NCBI RefSeq assembly: GCF_002443255.2
Contig: NW_019211457.1
Location: 40,957,126-41,021,125 of the forward strand
Length of the DNA stretch: 64,000 bases
Direction: 5' to 3'
Source: Varroa destructor
Taxonomy: Eukaryota > Arthropoda > Arachnida > Mesostigmata > Varroidae
Shown: piece after piece, positions 28,201 through 42,244 of the stretch
Position numbering within the stretch: position 1 is the stretch's first letter
Layout of the letters: each line of letters opens with the position of its first letter
The notes under the pieces: generated by a model
Told to the model about the DNA's origin: nothing
Database searches by the model: none
What the model saw: the letters and a program-made list of their open reading frames with translations, nothing else
Position numbers and translations under genes: made by a program

Positions 28201-31200
28201 CGGACCCTCGATTGTAACTAGAGTGTCGCATACTGAGGACCTAGCCTAATATAATTATATAGGATTCCAAGACTTTAACGCATGACCGGATAGCAGCCTC
28301 AGCGTACCCTCTGTCTGTAAAGACTAGGCGACGCGACGTCCTTAGTCTTCTTATCCCCATTGGACATGGTCCGCCGTGTCCACTTTGCCTGTGTTGATTT
28401 TATGGGCCCGAGGTTTCTTTCTTCCGCTAGCTCACGATTCAGCGCTATCTGCAATGCGGCAAGAAAAAGTAGAAAAGCGCCCACATGACCCTCATTCACT
28501 GATTCGTATGCTGAAAAAAAGTACAACGTTGCACTCACCGTAATACACACATACATATATAGACAGAATCGCTCAAGATGTCTAAGACATGATTGAGCAG
28601 CAGCGCACTTTATGCTCTTCGTTCGATTCCCAGATGTTCTATAGGCAATCCTTTTTCTTCAAAATGTTCCTGTCTTTTCAATACACGGGAGAAGCCACCC
28701 AAATTGCCATGGTTCGCAAGAGCATTCGTCCCTTCACAAACTTGATGTCGCTCTGCAGCAACTGCCAACGTTTGAAAGATTCAGGCGAGTTCTCTCTATC
28801 ACTTGATCCTCTTTTTGATCGCTTTTATGCAACCACAATACGTCTTCAGCCATTCCAGTCCTACCCGGGATAAATCGAGGCGTTGAGCAGGCGGATCTTG
28901 TCCGGCGCGCTGCCTGTGTCCCACCGTTTTGGCGAGCGACGGAAATCGTTGAGCCAACGAACGATGCTGAATGACCTTTTTAAAATCCACCAGCCAACCA
29001 ACAAACCTAGCGAGCCAAGCAACCACTAAGTCGAAAAATTGGATTACTTGTAACGTACTTGTAACTCAATTTCTATCCTGCCTAACTCCCGTTCGGCAGG
29101 GTACCCCCTGCACCAGGACATACTCTTCCGTAACCGGCAAACCCCACTTCACTGTATTCCGTTTCCTCTTAGCAGACCCCCCCCCGCCCGCCCACAACTG
29201 CCGCCACCAGTCATGCCTCTAGCGTTTGAGACCCTAACACGAAAACTACTTAAGCGTATTTTGTGCTCCAGTGCGAACAACGCCATCAGCATAGATATAC
29301 GCTAGTACAAAAACATCGAGCTTATATTGCGGCCTTTCATCTAGGAAACTTCCAAACACGTCCACCATCGCCATTACTGTCACTTCCGTTCAGTTATCTA
29401 TGGTGATTTTCTTTATTGTAATACCAAACCACCGCGAGATCCGCTGCTACGCACTTACATATTATGACGCCCATGTATATATATTCCGCACCGCACTGTT
29501 GTTCCACTTAACCTGATCCTTAGGCTGTTACCGGCATTGTCTTCTGCACATGGCGCTGCCTTCGTCTAATTTCATTTTTGACGTACGCTCATTGCTATCA
29601 TTCAATTACTGGTCAAAAATGAGCAGGTTACAAAACCTCACAAGGGAGTAAGAAGCATACCTTTCACAATGAAGATTAAGGCTGTCCATGGATAAAGCCA
29701 TTTTCTTGGGTAACCGACACTAGATAAGGCTACTAAGAATTAAGAGTATCGTCGTGAAGATTAAAGTTGGATGGAGAAGAAAGCCAACGAATGTATCGTG
29801 GTGGACGTCAGACAATGTGCAAATGAACCTGTGCACAGGCACAAAGTAGGTGTTACATACAGCTTTTGCTTGAATACTATCTGGAAGAGAAAAATGAACA
29901 ATTCGTGTTGAATTCCAAATGCGTGGATAAATTTCGCCGATCGACGATTCTAATCCTCTACCCCGGGTCTAACAACTTGAAAGAAATCTAGCTGTACGTT
30001 TTTAACTTATCTTTGTTGGTTTTGAAAGTAAAATAGGAGTTATCAATAGGCCTTTTTTGAAACCCTGGGGTTGCATTGGCTACTGGTTTTGCCTGCGTAG
30101 AACAGGCCAACACCCACGGTGCAACAGGCTTGTATAAAGTTAGTCGATGCACCACTTGCATTTGGTTGTCAAATTTTGCGTAATATGAAAGTTACCCCTT
30201 TTGTACTTCTTATTAAGTTTTTTTTTCATATATCCTAACAGGATTAGACCTAATCGGGACCTGATATTTTCTCCGCGTTCAATCGTTTTGTCTTATTAAG
30301 CTAAACCTACCTTTAGCATTTTCAGCATGTGAATGTGTGCATTATTATATTTTCACTTTCAACGACGAAAAATTAGAACTTGATCATCTATACTTACCTA
30401 AATACTATGTAACTTATAGGAAATTCTAGCGCCACCCTTTTCTTGACGTTCTCCTCGATTGTTGAGTGTGTAACCCAGGCGTTTTTAGACCCACTTTCAC
30501 TTTCCGTCCCCCACATTGGAAGACACCCAAGTACAAAGACCAGACGAGATGTGATTATGACGGGCACTCATCTACTCTTCTACTCCTCACTTGATGCCTT
30601 CCAGGTGGAAGGATCTACGGGAACATTGGAACGATGACTGCTAGCACCAGCAGAAAACTGTGGTTTACGGTACATGAATATACCTAGGCTACAGTTTGTT
30701 TGAAGGTATTTTTAACTATTCCAAGCGGCGTGGTGCGGCCTGAAGGAACGGGGCAGATATTAGAAGGTGGCTACTGAGAATGTACCGGCAGTGGAAGGTC
30801 ATGATGGAGAAGCGAGTCTCTCCGGAGTCCTTTTTCTGCGCACTACGTAAACCGTTATACATATCCCCTTATCGCAAGTCTGCGCTCGACCTAAAGGGTG
30901 CGGCCATTGCAGTAGACCTTTGCACCAGCCTTTCCCTTCCATTCTTTATCCGCTCAGTCCTGTTCGTCTACGAGATGGTATACACTATCTGATGTGCTCG
31001 TTCAGGAAAGTTGCCGCTGCCGCCACGCTAGCTGCTATAAGCTTCGTACATACAGAAGGAGTATGTCAAGGCTCGCCGCAGCCAGCAGCTCGCCTCCCAA
31101 CGACGGGAAGCCTTTGGGTAGATCCAACGGGGTCAAACGGAATTTCTCGGCAATGAATTGTCTCGTAAAGGAGTAAAGACTACGACGTCGAGGCGTAAGG

Positions 31201-31235
31201 AGTGCGTATGCGAGCGAACTCATTCGCATACTCAC

Positions 31236-31376
31236 AGTAGAAGACGTCCACGAGAAAGAGCGGGCAAGGGACAGTGGGGAAGAGAGGACGTGTTTGTTCG
31301 ACACTGAGAGTAAGAACATAGAGGTGCACAGCACGCTGAGAAGGAGCGGCCGCACAACTAAGATTAGCAAAGCCAT
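31236..31376 (-). CDS. Candidate first exon with signal peptide (unrecognised gene)
   Basis: An ATG with favourable context (GACATGG) opens 47 codons ending at a TCTACT|GTGAGT donor in phase 0. The product begins MALLILVVRPLLLSVLCTSM and continues FLLSVSNKHVLSSP. This looks like a signal peptide or signal anchor followed by a Ser-rich stretch. No downstream exon was found and no homology is recognised. The frame is also open upstream of the ATG, and the region is GC-rich, which weakens the case. Confidence 0.18.
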
Positions 31377-34300
31377 GTCCTCAATGGCAAAAGCAGCGTT
31401 GTGATCTCTCACGCTCTGGATTTTTTGTTGCCATCTATTTCTGTTAATAATATTACTACTCGAATATAATACAATGAAGCGTACGCCGGACGGGTGACTG
31501 TCTCTTAAATGAAATATCGCTAAAGTACTCACCGTCGCGCACTTGGTCTAATCTAAATTCTTTTAAACTTGATGATTATTATGAAAGTCAAGTAAAATGG
31601 CGGCATAAGCAGTGGCTTGGCAAGTCGACAATTAATTTAAAATAATTTATCATTGAATATAATTAACGTATACCACCACCTAACATCAAGGTAGCGCAGT
31701 GGTTCTCGGTGAGGTTTTTCTGCTACGTAAAATTCTCAGCGAAACTCAAGATGTCCTCGTACGTCCTTGTGTTGTTGGAGAGGAACTACTGTAAGATACT
31801 ATACCTGCATATTGTTAGTTAGAATACCATTTTGATATCTTTCCACTACCAACTGTTTTTCTAACAACCTGTACTGAAAGTACTGTTTGTTATTAAGCAC
31901 AAATGTTATATTAATGCACGTTGACTACCGATGAATTTTTATTTCTATCGCATTGTTGTATATGTATACACATTGCATATCATTTATCAAAAAGACCTAT
32001 AAAGCATACAATGGAGAGTATGAAACTCCAAATCGAAGTTACGTTTCCTGTTTACAATGATTGTACATATGCTGGTGATCCACGAAAGGCAGGCTTACCT
32101 TATACCTCTACTTCAAAAATGCCTAGATACATTCACTCAGAAACTGGCTATCAATACGTTGCGCTGCAAACCGAAAAAACTCAAATTATACCGCTTCCTT
32201 ACCGGATGTTAGTTATAATTAAATATATTAAGTAAAGAGAAAATCTAATTGGACCATTGACATACTTCCGTCAATAGTTCTTTCCAAGCTATTCTTCGAC
32301 GCGCTCCCTTGTCGTTGATTTTAAATCGACCCTTTGAGGAGCGTTTCGTACCGGAAGTCTTTCGGAAATCAATTGTCACGGCTGTACGCCTGAAGGGACC
32401 GTGTAGGGAACGATGCGCCTGTTACTCGTATTTTCACGTCACATTCGCCGTACGAAAAATGACCATTTACGAGGTATACGAGTCTCTAGCGGACAGACTG
32501 ATTCGTATTAGCACGAATTCACTTTCACCACCTAATTTAGGTTCTTAGGGTTTTTATTGTTAGGGCTAGTTAGGTCTTATGACATTGACTTCTGATAGAA
32601 CCAGTCAAGTACTAATAGGTGAAATGTCAGCAGTGGCATTGGCTTCGCATAGTGGCTTGCCTGATCGCTCCTTCGTAGTTGAGATTAGTGACCACCTTTC
32701 CGAGCGTAAGTTTTGTGTTTCTTGTGTCTTTCAAGGGTTCCACTTATCTTTGTCTAGGAAATGGAAATTTTCCAAAGCTTTGTGCACAACTTATCAAGAC
32801 AATTTTAAGGTAGACGTAGAACCTTGAGTTCCAAATCTTAGTAATAAATTTGCCCTACAAATAGCGATCGACCACGTTCCGCGTTAATGCACTATAAACA
32901 AGACGACAATGATCGTGACAAAGTAAAAAACTTGACGACATAGTGTACTCGCCGAACCGCAAGCGCTCTGCCAAGTTATGTTCGCATGAAGGCCCTAGAG
33001 TCACTTTCGGTTCGTATATTTACCGTATATAAACCGAGAAGACTAAGGTCGTATTCCATTAGTTTTGTAATGAGTTATTTTAATGCAAGAAAGTATAATG
33101 ACTTCTAGCTTTCGTGAGGTGCTGATGATATCAAAGTCGACGCATCTCATTTAAATATCTGAAGTAGACTATAGAAAAAAGTAGTTAACAGATGCAATAC
33201 ACCTTGTGCATCATTTGTACACCCAGGTGTTTAAAGCATCGCTTTAGAATTAACAACAAAAAATGGTCGACCAGATGCCAAAATTGTTGATTTTTTTTTC
33301 TGCAATCAAAAGTCGTACGCAACGAGACCGCATGAAGTTGCCTGGGCCGATGCTGCTAACCGTGCTTTTTCTTGGAGAAACGTTGTCTGTGCTCGACAGT
33401 GTAGTGACTTAAAAAAAACTTTTTTAAACTCATTCTTAATAGTATTATTAGAATAACTTTTAAACAAGTTTAGACGGGCCGCCGCTGTAACACCGAAACT
33501 CCACGGTACGTCACCAACACGAACTTGACTGTGTGAATCCAGCTTGTCTTAAGCGCTCTTTGGGCCTTGATAGCTCAGCCAGAAGCTAACCTATTTAGTT
33601 GCTTTGTAAACTACTGCTATTTTTTGAAGATTTCCAAAACAAAGGCCCATAAATAAGGTTCGTCCGCTAATCTAAATCGACAAATCCTGCTTGGAGAGAG
33701 AGAGTGGAAGAGCCAGTTGACATCTCACGATAACAATATTCGGTTGCATTATGTTATCTGTAAGGTACTTGATTGCCTCTACATAGGATAAGATTAGCTC
33801 TGCTAACGATTCGAAGGAGCCTGCAGTCGATGTCATTCCGAGCTCTGTCCCGTTGTCCGTCCTATTAAACCCCTTTTCACTAAACAGAATTTACCATGGG
33901 CAAATTCGTTCATAAAAAAAGGTTCGTGCTTGCGAACAAGCACTATTCTACCTGCCGTCCTACATACCTAAATATCTCACTATATGTCATGGAAACGTTT
34001 AACCATTAACAAAAGGTTATCCGCATTAACATGAATCCAAGTAATACTCTGTTAATATTAAAGTAGTCCTGTTAAAAGGCTCAGCTTGAATTTCAGCTTT
34101 CTGTGGGTAAGGTTCCTCGATCGATTAACGAGACGACAAATCGTGAATACGTTTACGAACAGCGTTCATTCTATGCACTCAACTACACTGGAACACAAAC
34201 ATTCCTAACCTCTGGTTTTTAAGGGTAGAAATGTGCAGAAGCTGTCGAGCGTCAGCTCTAAAAAGTTTTGCTGGAAGAAATGATGATAAGAGGCTAGTAA

Positions 34301-37300
34301 CTGCAAGAGTAACCACGAATTGGACTCCAAAGATAAAACTGCATACAGCTCTTCCTATGGAATATAAATCGCTGACACTTATAGTTTCTCAAAAACGCAG
34401 AACTCAATGTAGACGTTTGTTGGCGGCCGATGACTAGCTCCTCGTTGTCAAATCTACATTTTCTCAATGCTTTCGTATTTATCCTCTCGCCAGCAGAATT
34501 CTCTCCTTGTACAGTTCATTCCAGATAAGATCTGCCTCAATGTTATCCTCGGTTTCCTCTTTTCATCGGTTATCCTGCACGTCAACGGACGGCGACCAGT
34601 CGATGACACTCTTGACTGGATGCATTTAGTCGCTTGAGAAGTCACAGGCTTTGGGTCTTGAGCAGCGGGAGGGCAATTTACACTGTTGTTCGTAGGCTAG
34701 GCAGCTACTCCGTTCTCTTTAATCTGGCACTGATCCTGCAAAGTACAGCCAGCGGTCACGTCTGCGAAAGGAACGGCGGTGCCACTCACTTATTTTAGAT
34801 CTGTAGTGGTTTTGTATTCAGTTCGCCCTCCTTCCCCAGTTCACAAGCACCCCATGCTTCAATCACGCTCGCTGCCTCTTGTCCGTTCATCCTCCCGTCA
34901 GTACAACACTGATCAAGGTCAATTCTAACTACTTTCTATCTATAGCCCCGTTGACACCCTCGTATAAACCGATATTTGTCACAGGCCGGGCGGAGTGCGC
35001 GTAGTTGTATTAGCCTGACAAGTTTCATTAAAAAATCTCGTTTCTGCATCATTTACGTGATTACGATTTGTGTACAATTGTATACTGTGTATAGATTAGT
35101 TATATAGACATCCTAATTTTGTCCCCCAAGACATTTATCGATGATGTATACAATAAGTTAACGACCTAAACATTTTGAAGCGCTTGATCGACTAACTCGT
35201 TAGTTAGTGCGTTCAGAGAGTGTAAAGGTACCGAAACCTCTGCGAAGAATAGTCTTCAGTGAAGAATAGGTATTTCATTAAACTTCAGATCTGGTTCCTT
35301 GAGACTACTACATGTACGGTATGCTTGCAACAATTAATCGGACCTCCAGAGTAAAGCATTAACTGAATATGTTCAGCGTTTTGCATGTCCCTTTTTTTTT
35401 CTTAGACTACAAAAATGAAGGGAACAATTATTACAGATTACCGCTAGAGTTTCAAAGACAGTGAACATCGCAGCGTCGTTCGGCGCTAGTTACGGTGCGA
35501 TTATTGCTTGACGTGTACCCTAACTATATCGCCGTAGAGTAACGCTCAAATGAGATGTCACTTATTAGGTCGAACAATTGAAATGAACCCATTGAACTTT
35601 ACACTATACTATGTTCGTATTGACTTATCTACATACGGTCCGTGAAAAGGTGACAACTGCAAGAATTTGGCTCTTGAAAACCCTCCAACCATGAAAGGTA
35701 GAACAAAAACTCTTTGGTATATGTTATATGTACTTTTCTTCATTATATACATATTCAAGCCAGCAGTCTGCAAACAACCTTCGTATGACTTATTAGAGAA
35801 ATTGCCGACACGAAAGGCCACATTGCGTACCGTCCGTATTGATATCTGGCAACTGTCGAACTAATACCAGCTTAAATTAAAAGCTGTCGCTTGATTCTGG
35901 GTTTTGCCACCGACATCATCACTGAAATGCCCATATTGAATAGTGCATTGTCATCGAGTAACCGCATTCATCGTTGGGCTACGCATTGATGAGACCTTTC
36001 GCATGTTTCATTTCCGAGTCATATGTCATAATAACAATTGCACCTACTACCCATCGCACGCGTTCATGAGCTTCGGCTTAAAGGTTTTAAAAAGCTTGAC
36101 CCTTCTTTAGTTGACCGGCGCACACAGAATTACATATATTCTACAGCAGCTCTCTGATCCCGGCCCATTTTTTGCCGCTAATAATTACGTGAAGTATCTT
36201 GAGTGTACACTATATATATGTTTCTATTCGTATCAGACCCAGTTCGGAAAATTCTTTTTTTTTTCCTTTTACTTTTCTTCCTTTTCTTTGGTGCTTCCAT
36301 TAGAATTCTATAACATGTGCTTTGAAGAATGTTATATTAGGCCGATAAGAAACTTCCATACTTTCATATTTTCATGCTTTTTGCTCAGAGGTTTCCGTGA
36401 TTATAGCAAGTCGTTCTTCTGCTAAAGGTCGTGAGGTTTAGGGACGTCTTTTGTGGTTTTAGATACTTTAATTTATGCTATTAAAATGATTGCGTTGATA
36501 GCAAACTGGTGTTTCGTCAAAGACCTCAAATGGTTTTTGCCAGTTTTCGGTGCATTTCACCAGCGTTCTAGTCCCTTGGAAAGCGAAGACGTAATCACTG
36601 AGCATTGCTTTATAGCATTAAAATAAACCTCTGCCTCTAAGCTCACTATTATCTAGTACAACTAAATTATCTTCCAGTGGGAGATATCCAATAACTCGAT
36701 ATAAATATTTACCGTATTTCCTTTGCTAATGATACGTCGTTTAACAATTGTTGATTCGACAAATAGTTTCGGATAAGCTAATACTGGGCTAATTGCGGAA
36801 GTTCTGGACCTGGTCAGTTTATGTCCGTCCTCAAGGCATGGAGAGGGCGCCTCTCTTTGTATTCGCTTGAGTTTTAAGGATCCGGGGAATTGTTCTAACT
36901 TGATACGGACGATTGGTTTAGGCCCTAGACTTCCGCCAACAAACAAGAACATCGACGGAAAAGGTCGACAGCAACCTGTTGTCGGACCCATTGGAAAGGG
37001 CCGGCTGTAAATCTGTCGTGATTAGAAATAGCGCGTTCTAGGCCGGGATAGGGAAACGCTACACCGCAAATTGGCCTGTAGCAGCCATTTGTTTCATAGG
37101 ACAGGATTGCGTCGAAAGGCGGATGTCTGAAGACAAAAGTTTGAAATATGACAACGAAACACTGGTCAACACCATGTGAAATGTAAGCCGTTTATGACTA
37201 TAGAACAATAGGCTCAATCGTGCATGAACCATAGGATGCTATTTAGATAGACGCTTAGATAATAATAAAAATTTAAGTTATCAATGCGTACTCGATGGAA

Positions 37301-39000
37301 AAAGGATATTTAAATATAAGGCAGTTGGGTCCTGAGCAACGTTATAATAGTAATCAGTAAAAGGCAATCTAAAGCGAGCCTTTCTTAATGTTGAATAAAA
37401 GTAATGCGACTGGGTTGATTGCAAACCTGGAAGGTTAAAGGAGCACAAGGTTTGGGTGACAACAGGGAATTGGAAACAACGATAGTTGCGATTGAGATCC
37501 CTAAAAAAATTGTGGGCTCTTTAGAATTGCATTTACTTACAAACAATTGCTAGTAATTTCATTAATTATTATAGTGATATATGAATAGATGATTAATGAT
37601 CGATTAAAAGAAATTACTGTTATGTTAAATAAAGTAGGTGAATCGATAAGCCTTATCCGTTACTCTAACTGCTTCAGATCAACAAAAAAGCCTAACAAAG
37701 GATTAGAATAATCTCTTTTTTTTTCTAAGCAACCAGTTTGGTGCAGTGCAAAGAAAAAAAAACAGCTTTATGGAAAACCGAGCTACGCTAATGTTTTTTC
37801 CTTTTATAGGAGCCGCGTTAGCATCATATCTGTCGGGTAGCCTTTAAGACGTAGCACGTATTTCACGAATTTAAGGATCGTTTCAAAATTCGCTATTAGA
37901 TCGCCTATAGTTAAAGAGAGAATCATCTGATCACTGCATTGCATTAGTACATAAATGGGTCTCGCCTCAAATAATCACGGAAGGACCAAAAAAGGAAGCA
38001 AGGCCTTTAAAAGTTAAATGCGTAAAGTAGAAAGAATAGTACCCGTAATTAGTAATATATGAAGCAGCGAGCTGGCTCGCTTAAAGTAAGAGAGAATTAT
38101 GTGTAATCATTACAATAGCTTGAAGTCAATGGAGGAAAGCCTTAAATAGGAAAAGGCGATCTCTATGAAATAAACAGTGAATAAAAAATTGTCAACAAAA
38201 ACTTTCCCCTATGACTGCATAAGAAACCGTAATGTTTCGAGTTATAAGCCAGAGGCGTTGCTAGCATTGCGTCCGACGGGTCGTAAGACCTTCAGTATTC
38301 TAATATATAGCAACGATAGGCTCACTTAAACGTCGTCGTTGTTCAGTTAGCATATTAGAGCAACCGTTGTAACGTTTATTGCATAAATTTGAAGACTCAA
38401 CCAGCGGTATTCCTTAGTATAATTTAAATCGTTAAAAAAATCTAAGGCAGTGTCACGCATACATACGCGCACATCCCGTAGTGTTAACTTAATCTAGAAA
38501 GCGATCTGGTATGATTCCCTGTTAAATCCATGGTGTATTGCATAGTATTTTTTTATTTTAACGTTAAACAAGATAAAGGATAGTCCAGGCATAGTTGCTA
38601 CGAATGATTCCATGAACGATCGTCAACACCGACTGGCAGATTTGAACCCACAGAATAGAAAAAGCTACAACATTAATCAAATCATGGATTGTTTTAAAGT
38701 AAACGCTTGTTTAAGTGATCTGCAGTATTCATTCATTTAGACAAGCGGCGCTCTATCGTCGTGAGAGCAACGGATAGTATTCAATACTGGTATGTAATCT
38801 TATGTGGAGCCGTGGTAGCTTCATTGACGTGAGGGTGCCGTTGTCCTGCTATATTTACCGAAAGACACTACAATTTATCGCGCCTTATGCGAACGCGGGT
38901 GGCTGTTCGTCTAATGTCTAATGCGTCGCGTCGGCTAGCAAAATCCGTCGAGGAAAGGCTAGCTGGGAGAGCGCATTTGCATTTTGCGTTAAGCAAAACC
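31377..39000. other. No gene recognised (mostly AT-rich)
   Basis: Three plus-strand open frames follow one another at about 31921-32827 in separate frames with stops between them. Their products are not recognised. The segment at 36000-38700 is very AT-rich and featureless. Confidence 0.65.
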
Positions 39001-39248
39001 CTTAGCCGCACAACGCGGCCGACACTCTAGGGGAAAGTAGACATCCCCGTTTGCCCGAACCATTTCTCCCTGACGGAGACACGGACTTAGCCAAGCGTAG
39101 TCACGCATCTTCGCAAAGCCTCGCAGCTATCGGAGTGCCAACAGTTATTTATTAGGGCAGACCGGTGGCCAGTAATCGTGGTTGGCGAGAAAGGGGCAAC
39201 CCCCAACTGCACCGAGAAAAGGAAGAAGAGAGTAGATAGAGAGATGGA

Positions 39249-39267
39249 ATATATATATATATATATA
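39249..39267. repeat. (AT)n microsatellite
   Basis: This is a short AT dinucleotide run at the edge of a GC-richer patch with purine-rich flanks (GAGAGTAGATAGAGAG upstream). Confidence 0.93.
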
Positions 39268-40800
39268 CATAGAGGGAAAGAGATGTGCAAGCGCTTCGGA
39301 GAGGACCAGGAAACAGGCTAAACGTCGAACCAAAAAGGGAAATGAAGGCAGCACGTTCGAACCGACGATCAGAGCAGGCCAAGCCCAGCTTCGCCTAGGT
39401 TGTTGTGACAGCCCGGCGCACATCACGATGACAGCAGAGATGTTGGGAAACGTTCCGATAGAGCACTCGAAGTTTGGATGAGTTGGGCAGCGACACGAGT
39501 CGGAATAGTCGGGTAATTATAAGAGCGGTCGGTCGGTCGCTCTGGGCCTTACTATCGTTGTTCGTTGTCTCAGTGGAACATCTGGGGAGTCAGAAATTGC
39601 AAAGCGAACGAAGGATAAGAAAAAGGGGGTGCGGTGGGACATGGGAACAGGAAAATGAACGCCCGTTGAGTCGTGAGCTAGCGACGAGCCAAAAGGGACG
39701 CTGAGATGTCGTTCCTTGCTAGAATGGAAGACGGGCAACCTTTGGATAGGCTGGTATTGGTGGCATGATTCGAGTGGTATTTGTGCGGGTGCAGCAGACC
39801 CACAAGCAATTGCCGTTGTTGGTGGTCGTTTGGTTTGCTAAAGGGCGACGATGACAGCCAAGCCTAGAAAACCACAACTGCTGGTTCTGGAAAAGCAGAA
39901 CGTAAAAGGATGGATCGTTGTACGCGTCAAAGGACTATAATGGTGAGAAGAAAAGAGACGATAGAGTAAACAAGCACTCGGCAAGTGATAGTGCTATTAG
40001 CGAATATCAGCAGTTCCACTGATCACAGTTTGCTGTAACCAGCTATCAACAGACAAGCTAGACGACAACACTATGAACCGAGTAAGCAAGCAAGCTTAAG
40101 AAACCAAGATAAAAAAGGAACCAAAACCGCCTTTTCTCTTCCTGTCTAGTAGTCGTCCTCTGGGGCAGTGATCCCTTAACAACTGCAGTTGTTGCCAATG
40201 GGCCATCCTCTGATTCGCTGGGTACATACGAGAAAATACGCATGATACACAATGGAGAATAGTGCACAGCGAGGCCGATCTTTCTGCCTCTTATTCCTAA
40301 AGGCCTATGGGCGATGGGTTTCGACGAAAACGTTTAGGAGCCAGCGTGTGATGTGGTTGCACTGCTTGTGCCTGCGCAGATGAGCACTTTCTATCGGTGT
40401 TTAAGAAGGAAAGTTGTTAAGTTAAGCGACAGGATGGAAGCTGCACACATGAGGATGAGAAACACGCGAAGTTTTTTCTTTGCAGAACCGCAGTGGTTAC
40501 TTACTATACTATGGTCGCGTCGTTGCTGGTGCGTGTGCCTGTGCCTGCTGCTGTTTTCCAGCGGCTGTAGCAGCGATATATCGTGACGACAAGAATCCCG
40601 TCCGCTGATAACCGCGCTGTCCAGTTCCGGCCCTCGTCCGTCGAGCGTAAGTGCACGTATCGCCGCCTCAACCTCTATCATGGCACCAGGACCACGAGAG
40701 CTGGTAGCTAGTTACTGTTTCGTTATAGTATATATTGTCTCTTCTCTTTTTATATAATAGGGTCCATCTTCTAGGCTAGTCGAGCCAGACGAAGCAAGCA

Positions 40801-40823
40801 GACCAGCCTCGAACCGGCTGGTC
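40801..40823. repeat. Hairpin with 8-bp stem and GGTTCGA loop
   Basis: GACCAGCC and GGCTGGTC flank a 7-nt loop that reads GGTTCGA on the minus strand, like a tRNA T-loop or B box. No acceptor, D or anticodon arms are present around it, so it is not called a tRNA. Confidence 0.6.
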
Positions 40824-42213
40824 GTTCCAGCAACAACTGAAACCCTATAGTAGCTTTTATCCCTTACACCCGCTCCGTTCATCGTCGAATGCTGCTTGCA
40901 CTCGGAGTAGTAGCCTTCAACATTGCAGATGGCGAAAAGAGCCAGCAAATAAAGAACGGAAAATCCCTTAGTCCGCTTGGCGAGTGCGTCGCTCGGGCCT
41001 CTTAACTGGGGCGTTAGGTAAAGATTGCTTAGCGTCTTCCGCATCAATAACAACAACGACTGCCACTCCTACCACGGTTTTTGGTGTCGCTGGTGCTTAC
41101 TAACTGCCAAGATCATGGGTTTGCTTTTCTTATAATGTTATTCTCTCCTAGATTAGTTGTGTAGCCATCGTTTGTTTCCACTATAACCGAATCGTTTTGC
41201 CGTACCGTACACCATACTCTTGCCTCACACCCCTTTTCGTTTAGTAGGTTGGACAACATTGTCAACACCGATAAAATGAGCAAAGGGTAAAGCTTCTAAA
41301 AAAAAATATGATAGCAATTGGCATACAATTGGGAACTGCTACGCGTTTTCGTATCCATATTGGAATCCTTATTGCATTGATTTGTCTCTTTCCGACAATT
41401 CTGCATACTAGTATGTAAAGGCAAAAGATTCGCTTAAAAGGGCTTGTTTTTAGTTGGGTAGCAGGCGTTGGGGCTAGGCTGCATTGAACTATTGTTAGCA
41501 ACCTTTTCCTTGTGGATCTATGATATATTACCGAAGTCAGTAGCTGCATTAGTATGTTTGGATCAAGCGATTTCATTTTTAGTATCCATATCCCACCCAT
41601 TCCACTACTACTGCTACCGCTGCCGGCTGCAGAGGTCCGAGTCGAATGTGCCTGTGTATGTGTGTGTGTTAGTATGAGCTGAAGGGGGAAGAGCTCCATA
41701 GGCCGGTAGTGATAGCCAGCGGCAGGACGATGTCTCATGGTTACTCGTGAGTTTAGCGATGTCTTGATTTATCCTTGAGGCCACCCGAATCCACTAGTAA
41801 ACCGACTGACCGATCGGCGGGAAGGCCGAAAAGCAGCGGCGGCGGTAGCCTAATATAGTAGTATTTGTCATTCGAGCAAGCCTATTTGAGCTACTGCAGC
41901 AGATATGAGGCAAGTAGGAGCAGTATCGCAAGACGGAAAAGAAAAGCTCGCCAGGAGCGTTCTTCCAACGAATGAAGAAGGTTGGATACATTGCAGTCCG
42001 TGTAGCATCGGAACAGAATAGCTGCTATACGATAAGCCAAAAGTCGCCGACCTTAGCTACGCTTGGTGGACCAAGAAAGAGACGAAGAAAGCTTTCCGCC
42101 TTTTTCCATGGTTGCCATCGTCACTGAGGCAAGCTGCTCCCTTCGCCTCGCACAATTGAAGCGATGCGACTACTGCCCCACTGGCTCATTCCGAGCTTTA
42201 ACATAAAACTATA

Positions 42214-42218
<5 letters not shown>

Positions 42219-42244
<26 letters not shown>
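42219..42244. repeat. (TA)n microsatellite
   Basis: This TA run follows a short ACACACA stretch, so it is a compound CA/TA repeat, and it lies at the start of a GC-rich patch. Confidence 0.94.

Larger units (their letters stand above)
17268..31200. other. No gene recognised; one GC-rich patch and homopolymers
   Basis: The 170 bp next to the retrotransposon remnant may be more of it but lack clear motifs. A GC-rich patch at about 18800-20420 has overlapping open frames without recognisable products. Poly-T and poly-C tracts lie at 24261 and 25222. On the minus strand at about 25727-25862, two short frames (around LDPNWAYFHVGNKGMPIS and FNWPMRRDASTTQGAG) look coding-like but lack partners. Nothing else stands out. 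Confidence 0.65.

Noticed and set aside
28540..28650. GTTCGATTCCC resembling a tRNA B box
   Set aside because: No pairing arms or A box at a suitable distance.
31035..31532. Minus-strand open frame of 165 codons
   Set aside because: It starts at GTG and runs through splice-like sites; only the ATG-to-donor part at 31236-31376 is kept as a candidate.
38630..38660. Minus-strand GGGTTCAAATC resembling a tRNA T-loop
   Set aside because: The T stem does not pair and no D or anticodon arm is found at the required distance.
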